DNA of 64,000 nucleotides from Hexactinellida sp. DTS-2022 (Eukaryota; Porifera; Hexactinellida), in assembly GCA_028753945.1 (NCBI GenBank), contig JAPNXP010000010.1:6265042-6329041 (forward strand). The letters run 5' to 3'. A program made the translations under genes and the position numbers. A model generated the notes under the pieces. The model saw only the letters and a program-made list of their open reading frames with translations, made no database searches and was not told the DNA's origin. Of the stretch, positions 12,401-22,749 are shown one piece after another. How positions within the stretch are numbered: the first letter of the stretch is position 1; every line of letters starts with the position of its first letter.

Positions 12401-15129
12401 GTTAGTTTGTCTGTTTGTTAGTTAGTTAGTTAGTTAGTTTGTCTGTTAGTTTGTTAGTTAGTTTGTCTGTTAGTTTGTTAGTTTGTTTGTCTGTTAGTTT
12501 GTTAGTTTGTTTGTCTGTTAGTTTGTTAGTTAGTTAGTTAGTTGGTTCCCTACCTCCATGGGATACTCCCCGTCGGAGTCCGAGTCTGTGGAGGAGAGCT
12601 GCTCGGTGGAGGGGGCGGGGGACTCCTGTTCGTGTGAGAGCAGACGGCCGGACTCCGTCTTCTGTCCGGTCGACTGCTCCTCTGTCACCCGGTGTATGCG
12701 GAGGGTCACGGGTCCCTTCGTGCTCATCAGCAGCGCACCCACCTCCTGCTTGCGCAGGTTCTCAAGCGAGTTGTAGTTAACCTACAGGCAGTTATAGCAG
12801 TCATAGTACCTATTGGAACCAAGTAGTTACATATTAGCTGAAACATACATAGAAATATATACTGCTTTATAAACTTGGTTAAAAAACATTACTAATTCAG
12901 GTAAGTTATAACTGAGTTCTAATGAATGTTGAAATAGACTCAATTTCAATTAGGAAAATTTGGATTTTAGTATTGTTTGGGTGCTCGCGTTAGCTTAATC
13001 ATTTGCGAAGGCTAAATGTAACCCTGGATCACATTAAGACGGTCCCCTGGTGCCTATTAACAGAGTATAGTGTATAACGCGTTATAAGCGTATAAAGGAA
13101 CCTCTAGGATTTGGTCCCCTGCCCTCAGTCTCCCGTCTCTGTGCGCTGCCGAACCAGGGATGATAGATTTAACGAATATTCCTTCCTACAACAAACAAAC
13201 AAACAAACGTATCAAACTTACAAGGGCTTACTCATAACAGCGAACACATTTCCAATATAAAACCCGGCTTCGCAAAGGCGAATTTTTGATATAAAAAATG
13301 GCCTAGCCAATTCCTGGAATTACAATAGAAAGGTGTTAACCGATATACAAATAGCTCCAACAAACAAACAAACAAACAAACCTTAGCATAGTCAGTGTCT
13401 CCCCAGAATGTGAACCCCAGTTCCTCTGACTCCTGTCTGTCCACTACTATCTCCTCCTACAAACACACATAGCACTGTAGTACTAGCCTAATTGACTAAT
13501 TCAGTGAATAATAGACAATAAATGAATAATTCCGGAATAATTCCCAAGTTGTTAATCAGTGAATCTTCAAGTAAATTATTCGTATAAGTACATTATGTAT
13601 ATTCAAATTATGTTAAGGAATATCTGCCATTATCTATCAAGAGTTACGGTTGTGAAAAATGAATTTACACAAGTCATGGCCTACTATAATACGGCTATAC
13701 ATGCTGCCGAATCATAGTAGAATATAAGAGTCAAGTTTTGTAATTTTATTCTAAGCGAAACTATGCTTCCTATTGGCATAATTTGCATTGTTTATGGGGT
13801 AATCAACCATTTATACAATTCAATTAACTAATCAACCATGGATAAGAGAGTAGGTACCTCTGTGAACTTAGGTATCCTGAGCAGGTCTGGCGTGGAGGGG
13901 GTCTCGGGGGTCTGTTTCAGTTCCAGTTCCTGTTTCCCGGTCTGTACATCTGTGTACTTTATGACTGCTATACGAGATTCTATAAATAGACTCCAATAGC
14001 TATTTCCAATCGGATACTCACTTGCAACTCAGTTATTGTATACTCGGATATTATTAACTTTATTAACTTGTGAAAAATCTAAATTACAGCTGTGCCGATA
14101 AGATTTTATTATCGAGGCACTATATTTGGTGATAACTAGAGTTCTCTATATTGTTGTTGTTACAGTGAACTCCCGTTATAACAAAGTCGGATATAACGAA
14201 ATACCCGCTTATAACGAATATCCGGATATAACGAAGGAATTTACAGGTCCCAATCACTTCGTTATAACGAGAATTTACTGTATATAAAGTCCTCCAAAAA
14301 ATACAAAAAAATATCAATATAAGCCCGTATGTTTCTATAAACCGGATCTAAGCCAGTATATACTATCCATGGTCCATCGACCCATTACTAACCTCCCTCG
14401 TCTAATATGTTAGTTTTCTGTTCCTTCTTGCTTCCCTTTCTCCTCCCAAACCTGAACAATCTCCGCTTCTTCTTCTTGTGCTCAGTGGTATCGTATTCGT
14501 AGTGCGTCTCTTTAACCTTAGACACAGACTCGAACTTAACCTGCTTCTTCTCAACCGCTACCTGCAATTGGAATGTTACATAAATAGAGACGTAATAGGA
14601 ACCAAGTAGCCATAAATACAGTTGTGTTTGCATAATAGAAAGTCGCATTTTGCACGAAATTAGCTTGCGAATAGGCGAACTTGCTATTAGAGGAACAGAA
14701 TTAACATTATTTGCTCGCTTGGGGACTGAAACAACTTGATATTAGAGCAATAAGTAGAGACATAGTAGGAACTAGTAGTAATTAGTTCGGCACAGCTGTA
14801 ACTTTAGATTTTTAGTATGGACAGCTGTAATTTTAGATTTTTAGTACGGGACAGCTGTAATTTTAGATTTTTAGTTCGTCACAGCTATAATTTTAGATTT
14901 TTAGTTCGGCACAGCTGTAGTTATAGGTTTTTAGTTCGTCACAGCTATAATTTTAGATTTTTAGTTCGGCACAGCTGTAGTTATAGATTTTTAGTACGGC
15001 ACAGCTGTAATTTTAGATTTTTAGTTCCGATCTTACCACTGCTCGCATTGCGCTGTCTTTGTGCTTCTTTTGGTCGGTGTACCGAGGCGTCTTCTGTCTC
15101 TCGATCTAAACAATAACAATAATAACAAT

Positions 15130-15160
<31 letters not shown>

Positions 15161-16000
15161 CACCTTGACCCCAACAGAGGCAAGGCCTGGTTGGAATGTG
15201 ACTTCTGGCTTTCCAGCAGACTCCGTGGAACCCTCGTTGTTATCGAAGAGATCGTCTGGATCCGATATGGGCAGTCCAGGCGGAAATAGGTCTAGGATAC
15301 AATCTATAAATAGAACAGTCCATTTATACAGCATACATTGGATTCAACTACACTTGTTTGTGTAGGCTAATAAGGTCACTATATCCGAAGTAGTTTTTAA
15401 GTAGTATGTATTTTTATGTAGGGTAAATTATGTATAAATTAATACTGCTACGGACCTCTGGGCAAAAGAAAAAGTCTAATTATAGATTTGTCGCTAGATC
15501 TAATGTCTACTGTACAACAGTTCTATTTATAGCAGTTCTATTTATAACAGATCTATTTATAGAAGAGGTACCTTTGTTCTGTGGGAGGAAGTGGTGTGAG
15601 CAGGTTGTGACTCCCTGGTCCGTGTGTCGCACCAGCTTCATAATGGGCAGAACCTAACGGAACAGCTGATGAGATCAGTTCTATTTATAGCCACGATTAT
15701 GTACCTGAGACTCTCCGACCCAGAGCGCTGATAGGTCAAGCTCTGTCATGCCAGCTGGCAGACACTTCAATCTGTAATCAATACAACAATGATGTAAACA
15801 ACAACAACAACAACAATGATGTAAACAATAACAATGATGTATACAACAACAACAACAACAACAACAACAATGATGTAAACAAAAACAACAATGTACAGTA
15901 GAACCTCGATAGCAAGAACACTAGGGGACCATCAAATGCGTTCGCCTTATTGGAATTCATATTAACCGGTGTCATTTGTATTGAAAATATTCTACTGTAT

Positions 16001-16038
<38 letters not shown>

Positions 16039-17469
16039 AAGAGAATGAACTGACTTGTTGTTCCTGAGGTCTAACACCTTTAGTTCCGTTAGCAACTGTA
16101 CAGACTCTGGAATGTCAACCAACTCGTTGCTACGCAACGAGAGAATGCGGAGAGATGGATTCTTCCCTAACTGCAAACAACAACAATAATAACAACAACA
16201 ACAGAGGTATTAGAATGTGAATATACTCACTGAGGAGGGGAGAGTGGTCAGCTTATTCTGGTCTAAATATAGAACTTCCAGATTGGGCAGCTCGAACAAA
16301 TGCGCAGGTACAGTCTATAAATAGAACAGACAATATATACAGTGAACTCTCGTTATACGAAGTGCTTGGGACCTGTAAATCCCTTCGTTATAAGCGGATG
16401 ATATTTCTAATGCATTAGTACTCTGTTGGAAATTTCCATTTCGTTATAAGGGAGTTACTATAAATAGAACAAAGATCTATTCTCACCTCTAAGACATTCT
16501 CGCTAGCCACGAACTCTCTTAGCTCTACCAGGCTACAGAATAGAGGTGTTAGAATGTGTATATAAAGTGTATATAAAGTGTGTATAGCGTGCTTACTGTT
16601 CTATTGAGTCAGGTAGGGAGTGGAGTCTGTTCATGTCAACTTTCAGGAGAGTGAGCTTCTTAAGATGTCCTACACACCACAAGTAAACACACAACCAAAC
16701 AACAACAACAACAACAACACACAGTACCTATCCCAGTTGGCAGCCACTGTATGCAGTTCTCGGAGAGGTGCAGGTCTGCTAGGTTCTGCAGTAGGTTTAT
16801 ATTCTCGGGCAGGGCGTCCAGTCGGTTCTTTGAGACGTCTAGACACTCCAGACGGGAGAGGTGCGAGATCTCGGGAGGCAGGTCAGGCAGGTTGTTAGAA
16901 TCCAGCCACAGCTCCTGCAGCAGCGACAGCTGACCGATGTCTGGCGGCTAATAACGGGAATATGGAACTATAATGTGGAACTATAGTATATAGTACCCTA
17001 GCTACTGTTATTAGTATTAGATGTCAGGCGGCTAGACACACCGTAATATGGAACTATAGTACACCCTCGCTAGTCGGAACTGGAGATCCAAAAACTATTT
17101 TCGTATAAATTTGGGAAAAATCTTGAATATTTGTATATTACAAAAATCTAAAATTACAGCTGTGCCGACAGCATGTACCTTTGGAGGCACTATATTTAGG
17201 TGGTTGGGTGAGTGATAGTGCCTCCAAAAGGACATGATATCGGCACAGCTGTAATTTTAGATTTTTTATAATGACATCGTCACTATAAAGGTGTTTAAAC
17301 CATTTCCGATTAGCGAGGGTGTTTGTATTAGTATACAGTGTACTGTATCAGGTTAATACGGAACTATAGTTATTAGGATACATACCAAGTACTCTATTTC
17401 GTTGCCACCCAGGTCGAGCTGCACCAGCTTAGAGAGACTCCCGATAGATCTACAAAGCAAACAGGCAAG

Positions 17470-17500
<31 letters not shown>

Positions 17501-18653
17501 GTAAACAAATAGGTTAGAGGGACTCACGGGGGTAGTTCTGTTAGAACATTCTCTCTCGCTTCCAAAACTTGTAAATTGACTAAACTGTAAACAACAATAA
17601 TAATAACAAACAACAACAACAACAACAACAACCTACCTTCCTAACTCATTAGGCATTCTCTCCAAGTTAGTGTCGTTAAGAGAACATTTTGTTAAACTCT
17701 TCACTCGGGCAACACAATCTGGTGTTCTGTAAACACAAACAAATAAATAAACAAATAAATAGATTACTAACTAACTAACTAACTAACTAATTAACTAACA
17801 AACTAGCTAACTAACTAGCTAACCATATAACTAAATAATAAATAAATAATTGTTGTTGTTTACTTGTTTACCTTACAAACGGGTTGCAAGACACATCCAA
17901 AATACGTAGACTATTGCAATGCTGTATGTTGTCTGGCAAGTCAATCAGACCTAAACATAGACAGATAATACGCATCCTAGTAACGCGTGTGGTGCTATGG
18001 AATGTATACCATTCTTGCTTATGTCTAGCTCCACTAGTTTATCCATGTTGGCTATTTGAGAGGGCAGTTTGATGAGGTCATTCTCACTAAGGGTCAAAAC
18101 CCGTAGGTTAACTAGTTGTTGGAACAGCAACTAAACAAATATATAGAGAAGGTAAACAAGGGGGTAATTCTAAACAAACATATAAACACATGAGTAGAAG
18201 GTAAACAAGGGGATAATATATAACTTATATAAACACAGAGTAATAGTAAACAAGGGGGTACACTAACATATAAACAAAGACATGATTAATAGGTAAACAA
18301 AGCAATAAATAAATCACTAATCAAACTAATAAACAAGTGTAAAGCTAAACAAGTCCATAACCAAACGAATAAACATGTACAATCTACCCAAATCAATAAA
18401 CATGTACAATCTACCCAAATCAATACACAAGTACTATCTACCCATATCAATACACTAGCACTACCTATAACAAACAAGCTACTACACAACTAACTGGAGG
18501 GAGGTCCTTGAGCTGGTTATAGTCCAGATAGAGTTCCCTTAGGGTCCGTCTCTGTCCGTAGAGATAGTCCGGCACGAATATCAGCTGTCTCCCCCGCAGG
18601 TCCGCCTGGTCCGACACGGGGGCGCACCCCGCGCACGCCTTGAAGAGCGACAT
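9404..18653 (-). CDS. SCRIB: Scribble-type LAP polarity protein (LRR + three PDZ)
   Basis: 27 exons read from 18653 down; 993 residues, all phases agree. Exons: 18495-18653, 18010-18130, 17872-17950, 17637-17726, 17528-17584, 17386-17449, 16728-16947, 16597-16669, 16487-16532, 16231-16314, 16055-16170, 15705-15771, 15572-15653, 15164-15303, 15037-15105, 14393-14561, 13858-13979, 13382-13456, 13102-13185, 12554-12781, 11988-12095, 11527-11589, 11360-11476, 10955-11095, 10478-10649, 10218-10280, 9404-9576. Residues ~15-370 are leucine-rich repeats, then the LAP element [14 protein letters not shown]1 (~587-675, [29 protein letters not shown]), PDZ2 (~716-811, KLGMSIVGG), PDZ3 (~812-915, [26 protein letters not shown]). 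Scribble sets basolateral polarity at cell junctions with Dlg and Lgl. Known Scribble has four PDZs and Erbin/Densin one; three is unusual. Confidence 0.95.
9618..9801. mobile_element. CAGT-ended MITE, family F
   Basis: Left end CAGTATACTCTGCTTAATAG, right end CTATTAAGCGGAGTCGACTG; TA flanks. Lies in the last Scribble intron. A related copy is at 34177. Confidence 0.8.
9806..9963. mobile_element. CAGGGTTCTA-ended palindromic element with G/C tracts
   Basis: Left end CAGGGTTCTATCTACTGG, right end TAGATAGAACCCTG. Inside, runs of 7-8 G and C flank AAGCTT twice (GGGGGGGAAGCTTCCCCCCC), a second partial copy of the left end beginning at 9901. Superfamily not recognised. Confidence 0.7.
10001..10179. 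mobile_element. CAGT-ended MITE, family H
   Basis: Left end CAGTCAGGTTCTTATTATGA, right end TCATAATAAGCAGACTTGACTG. Related decayed sequence at 7309-7400. In a Scribble intron. Confidence 0.75.
11198..11321. mobile_element. CAGT-ended MITE, family E
   Basis: Left end CAGTTGTATTTGATCTATTAG, right end TGCTATTAAGCAAAAACTACTG, with the family word TTTCATGCAAAATGCGACTT near the right arm. Confidence 0.72.
11657..11767. mobile_element. CAGT-ended MITE, family G
   Basis: Left end CAGTAGAACCTGTCTATAG, right end TATTAACAGGTTCTACTG then TA. Related to the elements at 25294 and 46740. Confidence 0.75.
12230..12545. repeat. GTTT/GTTA simple repeat in a Scribble intron
   Basis: About 315 bp of mixed GTTT, GTTA and GTCT tetramers, with a ~95-bp block repeated twice (TTGTCTGTATGTTTGTTAGT recurs). 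Antisense to Scribble here. Confidence 0.88.
14163..14280. mobile_element. CAGT-ended MITE, family C
   Basis: Left end CAGTGAACTCCCGTTATAAC, right end CGTTATAACGAGAATTTACTG, TA flanks. In a Scribble intron. Confidence 0.82.
14789..15027. repeat. 30-bp tandem array, eight copies
   Basis: Unit ACAGCTGTAATTTTAGATTT then TTAGTTCGGC, repeated at 14791, 14821, 14851, 14881, 14911, 14941, 14971 and 15001. It is the inverted-repeat terminus of the 17141 element amplified head to tail. It ends next to the splice donor of Scribble exon 15037-15105. Confidence 0.9.
15896..15997. mobile_element. Internally deleted family A MITE
   Basis: Left end CAGTAGAACCTCGATAGC, right end ATATTCTACTG, TA flanks; sits inside an (AAC)n tract in a Scribble intron. 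Confidence 0.75.
16340..16459. mobile_element. CAGT-ended MITE, family C
   Basis: Left end CAGTGAACTCTCGTTATACG; right arm TTTCGTTATAAGGGAGTTACTA, with the terminal G lost. In a Scribble intron. Confidence 0.72.
17141..17266. mobile_element. Foldback MITE with AAAATCTAAAATTACAGCTG ends
   Basis: About 126 bp with ~30-bp inverted repeats (AAAATCTAAAATTACAGCTG + TGCCGA) and an inner TTGGAGGCACTA/TAGTGCCTCCAA pair. Partial relatives at 12124-12207, 14070-14135, 31292-31330, 37903-37926 and 56572-56700; its terminus is the unit of two tandem arrays (5675 and 14789). Confidence 0.82.
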
Positions 18654-18730
18654 TCTATTTATAGCTACAGCCCTAGTGTGTTATATAGCAGATATGTATA
18701 CACTCTGGTAAGAGGAACGTAATAGCTGTA

Positions 18731-18901
18731 CAGTAGAACCTCGTTAGTACGAACACCAACGGACGGTAAAATGTGTTCGCTTTATCCGGAGTAATACCCA
18801 TTGAATAACCATTGTAGGGACCAGATTTTGTGGAATTGTTTGTTCTTATTATCCGGAAATTCGTATTAATTAACCGTGTTCGTACTAACGAGGTTCTACT
18901 G
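18731..18901. mobile_element. CAGT-ended MITE, family A
   Basis: Left end CAGTAGAACCTCGTTAGTAC, right end GTACTAACGAGGTTCTACTG, a near-perfect inverted pair, with TA flanks. Confidence 0.88.
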
Positions 18902-18925
18902 TAGTTAGATAGCATGATATATATA

Positions 18926-19078
18926 CAGTAGACTCTGTTAATAGGAACACCAGGGGACCGTCTTAATGTGTTTGTATTAACCGGAGTTACTTGCATGCAT
19001 TTGTATAGGCTAGGGGGAATTAAACCTTGTACTTAACCTATATTTCCTTATCGTGTTCCTATTAACAAGAGTCTACTG
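18926..19078. mobile_element. CAGT-ended MITE, family B
   Basis: Left end CAGTAGACTCTGTTAATAGG, right end CCTATTAACAAGAGTCTACTG; intact family B copy. Confidence 0.85.
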
Positions 19079-19309
19079 TGGTTTGCTTGGTAGCAGTAAC
19101 TGATAAAAGGAATGTACGGTTAATCCTAAACAGATTGTCTCAACTAATAACTTTGTAGCTGTGTGCCACTTTATAGCGACACAATTCCGACACATAGGGC
19201 TTCTGACCAGTTTATTAGCCAATCAGTTCTTAGGGTTCCAGCACTATCTGATAGAAGCACACAAACAGCTGATCTGTTGCTATGCAGTCTACTCAGGAAT
19301 GCAGGATTA

Positions 19310-19524
19310 GAGTCAACTCCCGTTATAACGAAGTGCTCAGGACCGGAGTAAAATCAATAGCTTATAGGCTATATGGGAATTAAATGACTTCGTTATAAGC
19401 GGAATTTCGTTGTAACCGAAGTTTTATTAATGCAATAAGATAGAAGGATTTCCGGACCATTTAATGAGTTCGTTATAAGCAGGTACTTCGTTATATCCGA
19501 CTTGGTTATAACGGGAGTTGACTG
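19310..19524. mobile_element. Long or nested family C MITE
   Basis: Left arm AGTCAACTCCCGTTATAACG, right arm TTATAACGGGAGTTGACTG. At 215 bp it is longer than other family C copies and holds extra GCTTATA…TTATAAGC words. Confidence 0.7.
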
Positions 19525-20147
19525 TAGTTCTTGTTTGTAGTGCAAATTAGAACTGGCCCAGTACATAGTAGACAACAACAACAACAACAACAACTATTTA
19601 ACAGTAGAATATTGACTTCCTTTCTTATATAGAAAGTATTTAACTGCTGTACATACTGAGTGGTTAGTGGTTGGAATTGTGTCTGCAAACTGATTGCCGA
19701 ATCGATATGCAATATGTGGTAGGTTAATATAGAGTATTCATAGTTAATTGAAAGACCTGATAAATATGAGAACTGGACAGAAATAAATGTTTATGAATCT
19801 AATTAGTAATTCAGTAGACTTCGTTATTAAATAGTACAAGGTTTAATTCTCTTAGCCTACACAATTGCATGCAAGTGACACCAAATAATACGAACGTATT
19901 AAGACGGTCCCCTGGTGTTCCTATTAACAGAGTCTACTGTATACTCCTTTAGAAACTGTTATAAAAACTGGTGTAACTTTGTTGTTGTTGTAAATACAAA
20001 CAACTGTTGTTTGTGAGATTTGGCATAAAATGAAATAAATGCAAATAAACATAAAAATATACAAATTAAATGAAAATATGAACATGCGGAGTAAAAATAA
20101 ATTAAAACAAATATACAACAATAACAGGTGAAGTGGCATGCGACATT

Positions 20148-21782
20148 TCACACCTTTTTAATAGGCTTAGGAAGGATGGGTTTTGGTTTGAGTAGTTTCG
20201 GTCCTTTTTCTTGATTCCTGAGAGTTTTAAGATTCTGTATTTGACACCTCAGTTTCTCTGAACACGCCCTCTCCTCCTCCAAAAGTCTCAAGTTAGTGGC
20301 ACATTCCTTTCTCACCTCTTCGTAGTCCCTCCTCAGCTGTTCACACTCCCGCCTGCCACTTGACACCTCCGCTGCCAGCCTCTCTCTCTCCGACACCTCC
20401 GCCCCGAGCTCTGTCAGCAGACCGGTCAGCTGTTCTCTCAGCTGACTCACTTCTGTGTCCTCTGTAACCGGAACCAAGGGGTCCCCTGTCCCCTCTGTAA
20501 CCGGAACCAAGGGGTCAGGGGACCCCTCTGTAACTGGAACCAAGGGGACAAGTGTCCCCTCTATAACAGGAATCAAGGGGTCAGGTGTCCCCTCTGTAAC
20601 CGGAACTAACAGTTCCCCTGTCCCCTCTATAACCGGAACTAACAGTTCCTCTGGTGTCTCCTCGAACACCTCAGAAGTGGAGTGTGTCGCGTACAGCGGG
20701 GAGTGCGGCAGATTAGGCGGGCTCTTGGCTGCCGCGAGCGGGGAAGTGGCAGAGGTGGACACTCTGCTGGTTGGCGTCGGTATGGGCAGACTCCCGAGAC
20801 ATTCCTTAGCGCCACTGCCGTCTCCAGGGAGCGCAGTGGCTATGCGGGGGCGTCTCAGCATGAGGTGTCGCTGAGTGGCCAGAGGGGACAGAGGGGGGTC
20901 TAGGGGGGTCACAGGGGACAGGGGGTACAGGGGAGAGGTGGCGCGAGTGCCACTCTCTGAGGTCTGCTTGGTGAGGACAGTGCTGATACGGGAACAGGTG
21001 TCGTAGTGGGATGGGATCCGCGTGGAGAGGTCCAGGCCCTCCCGCACTTTCCGAGGGGGTCGGGGGGCCGCCACGGGGGCACTGTACTTAGACTCGTGAG
21101 CTGTCTGGCAACCCTTGGGGGACCTTGGAATGAAGAGGGGTCTCTTGGGAGCGGTTGGCAGGGCGTGGGGCACAGGAATGTTAGACGGGACCTGGTATAA
21201 GTCCTCTGTTAGTATCTCTCTCGGGATCTTGTAGTGACTCTCCTCTATAAGATGGTCGTAGTAGTCGTCTGTGGTCTTATTGGAGGTGTCAAGGGTACCC
21301 TTATAGGAAGTGTCAGGGTTCTTATTATAGGAGGTATCAGGTGTCTTATTGGAGGTGTCAAGTGTACCCTTATAGGAAGTGTCAGGGATCTTATTATAGG
21401 AAGTATCAGGGATCTTATTATAGGAAGTATCAGGGATCTTATTATAGGAGGTATCAGGTGTGTTCTTATAGGTGTCATGTGTCCCCTTAGGAGACAGGTG
21501 TGAAGTGTCGGCTGTTGACACCTCTGATCTGAGCTGAATGGACACACAGGTGGCAGAGGGGAGGACGCGGAAGGGCTCCACTCGGAGAGCCTCGAAGTCG
21601 TCCCCTAGCAGCATTCCTGAGTGCGTGCCGGTGGCCAGGGTGTCGGAGGTGGCGAAGTGTCCCCTCCGGGGGTCCCAGGTGAGAGAGGCGGTTAGAGACT
21701 CGGCGGAGAATAGAATCTCCCGACAGCCAGTGGCTCGCTCCTTGTTCCAGAAGAGGTACACACGGGTACGGTGCTCACTCAT
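20148..21782 (-). CDS. Intronless 544-residue coiled-coil protein with tandem repeats, unknown
   Basis: Single exon, 544 residues. I do not recognise the family. Residues 1-85 look folded (RVYLFWNKERATGCREILF, TLATGTHSGMLLGDD). Residues ~100-170 are an array of about ten-residue units of the type DTSYNKIP. A basic, Pro-rich middle follows (RSPKG, RPPRKVREG). Residues ~380-440 are units of about 13 residues of the type LVPVTEGTGDP, then a ~90-residue coiled coil (SQLREQLTGLLTELGAEV … CSEKLRCQIQNLKTL) and a basic KPKPILPKPIKKV tail. ATG chosen because it is the first Met and lies one base after CTGCTAG. Low-complexity repeats suggest a scaffold or cytoskeletal linker, but that is inference only. 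Confidence 0.8.
   Translation of the reverse strand: MSEHRTRVYLFWNKERATGCREILFSAESLTASLTWDPRRGHFATSDTLATGTHSGMLLGDDFEALRVEPFRVLPSATCVSIQLRSEVSTADTSHLSPKGTHDTYKNTPDTSYNKIPDTSYNKIPDTSYNKIPDTSYKGTLDTSNKTPDTSYNKNPDTSYKGTLDTSNKTTDDYYDHLIEESHYKIPREILTEDLYQVPSNIPVPHALPTAPKRPLFIPRSPKGCQTAHESKYSAPVAAPRPPRKVREGLDLSTRIPSHYDTCSRISTVLTKQTSESGTRATSPLYPLSPVTPLDPPLSPLATQRHLMLRRPRIATALPGDGSGAKECLGSLPIPTPTSRVSTSATSPLAAAKSPPNLPHSPLYATHSTSEVFEETPEELLVPVIEGTGELLVPVTEGTPDPLIPVIEGTLVPLVPVTEGSPDPLVPVTEGTGDPLVPVTEDTEVSQLREQLTGLLTELGAEVSERERLAAEVSSGRRECEQLRRDYEEVRKECATNLRLLEEERACSEKLRCQIQNLKTLRNQEKGPKLLKPKPILPKPIKKV
20455..20665 (-). repeat. Coding minisatellite, ~39-bp units
   Basis: Five to six units encoding LVPVTEGT-type repeats in the 544-residue protein; plus-strand word TCTGTAACCGGAACCAAGGG recurs. 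Confidence 0.85.
21255..21480 (-). repeat. Coding minisatellite, 30-bp units
   Basis: About seven units encoding DTSYNKIP/DTSYKGTL repeats; plus-strand word TTATTATAGGAAGTATCAGG recurs at 30-bp spacing. Confidence 0.88.
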
Positions 21783-21794
21783 GCTAGCAGGCGA

Positions 21795-22005
21795 GAGTGG
21801 CAGGTGTTAAGTGGCAGTAATGGTAGTAAAGTGGCAGTAAAGTGGCGGTAAAGCGACCGTTAAAGTGTCCGTTAAGGGGGAGTAAAGTGTCCGTTAAAGT
21901 GGCTGTAAAGTGGTAGTAAAGCGTCCGTTAAAGTGGGTGCAAAATGTCCGTTAAAATGGCTGAAAATGGCTGCAAAATGTCCGTTAGTGGCAGTAAAGTG
22001 GACAT
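21795..22005. repeat. Degenerate short tandem repeat GTGGCAGTAAA/GTCCGTTAAA
   Basis: Roughly 12-18-bp units filling the 262-bp gap between the 544-residue gene and SFT2D. Nothing else seen there. Confidence 0.75.
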
Positions 22006-22044
22006 ATAAACTCTCAGATAATAAATATAAAACAACTGTACAGA

Positions 22045-22665
22045 TCAACTATTGACGGCATTTGAGACGGTTTTCCCGCAGATCCTGGTTACAAACCAGA
22101 GTCCGCTGGTCCCCCCGGGCACATAGCTGCAGGTGTACCACAGCAGTGCCAGCAGCTGGAGAACGCCGAACAGCAGCGTGAGCGGAGTTGAATGCAGTCC
22201 CACGGCCGCGTAGAGCGTGAGCGCCAGGGTGCCCAGGTACCCCAGCGTGAAGGGGATCCTCTGTAGGGACAGCACGTGTGAGAGGTGAGCCCAGGGGCCC
22301 CACAGGAACGAGAAGCTACCCAGGGTACAGAGGGATCCTAGCGTGAATAGCAGCGCGAACCGCCGCGCCTTTATTACTATGAGAGGGGTAAGGAGACCTG
22401 CCAGGATAAAGAATACGATCCCCAAACAGAGGAGGAGAAGGAACCCAACAAGTCGCTCCTTGCGACCGAGAGTAGGGACCCACTCGGTCTCGCTCTCTCT
22501 CCGTCCGAGCCACCATCGGGACAGGAGCCCCTCCCCCGTCTGAGCCCCCTGTGCCACTTGTGCCACCTCCCCTGCCTCCGCGTCAAGTGGCAGGGTGTCC
22601 CCTCGGGAGAGGGTGATGCCTCCCGCCAGGGACTTCTTAGTGAACAGACTCTGTAGAGAGTTCAT
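22045..22665 (-). CDS. SFT2D: SFT2-domain vesicle transport protein (SFT2D3-like)
   Basis: Single exon, 206 residues, matching the family's length (human SFT2D3 is about 215). A hydrophilic N-terminus (~1-65) precedes four hydrophobic segments: ~70-92 (LVGFLLLLCLGIVFFILAGL), ~101-121 (FALLFTLGSLCTLGSFSFLW), ~137-157 (FTLGYLGTLALTLYAAVGL) and ~161-182. The spacing and the FSFLWGPWAHL…RIPFTLGYLGTL loop are typical of SFT2/Got1-related proteins, which act in retrograde traffic and fusion at the Golgi. On the minus strand the ATG follows ATTAG by four bases. Intronless, co-oriented with its downstream neighbour. Confidence 0.9.
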   Translation of the reverse strand: MNSLQSLFTKKSLAGGITLSRGDTLPLDAEAGEVAQVAQGAQTGEGLLSRWWLGRRESETEWVPTLGRKERLVGFLLLLCLGIVFFILAGLLTPLIVIKARRFALLFTLGSLCTLGSFSFLWGPWAHLSHVLSLQRIPFTLGYLGTLALTLYAAVGLHSTPLTLLFGVLQLLALLWYTCSYVPGGTSGLWFVTRICGKTVSNAVNS

Positions 22666-22702
22666 GTAGCTAATAGGTATCTATATATTAAAAGCGGAAT
22701 TG

Positions 22703-22703
<1 letters not shown>

Positions 22704-22747
<44 letters not shown>
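22704..22747. repeat. (TG)n microsatellite
   Basis: About 22 uninterrupted TG units just upstream of SFT2D. Confidence 0.95.

Positions 22748-22749
<2 letters not shown>

Larger units (their letters stand above)
18654..20147. other. Spacer with four MITEs between Scribble and the 544-residue gene
   Basis: 1.5 kb, no gene seen. Holds MITEs at 18731-18901, 18926-19078, 19310-19524 and a degenerate family B copy at about 19811-19939, plus an (AAC)n run near 19573. On the minus strand, GTAG at 18665 ends 11 bases before the Scribble ATG. Confidence 0.7.

Noticed and set aside
14120..15116. Reading frames over the ACAGCTGTAATTTTAGATTT array (repeated SCNFRFLVR)
   Set aside because: Pure consequence of a 30-bp repeat in frame; it lies in a Scribble intron.
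22045..22303. A second protein frame overlapping SFT2D
   Set aside because: It has no recognisable features and the SFT2D frame shows four membrane segments with family-like sequence.
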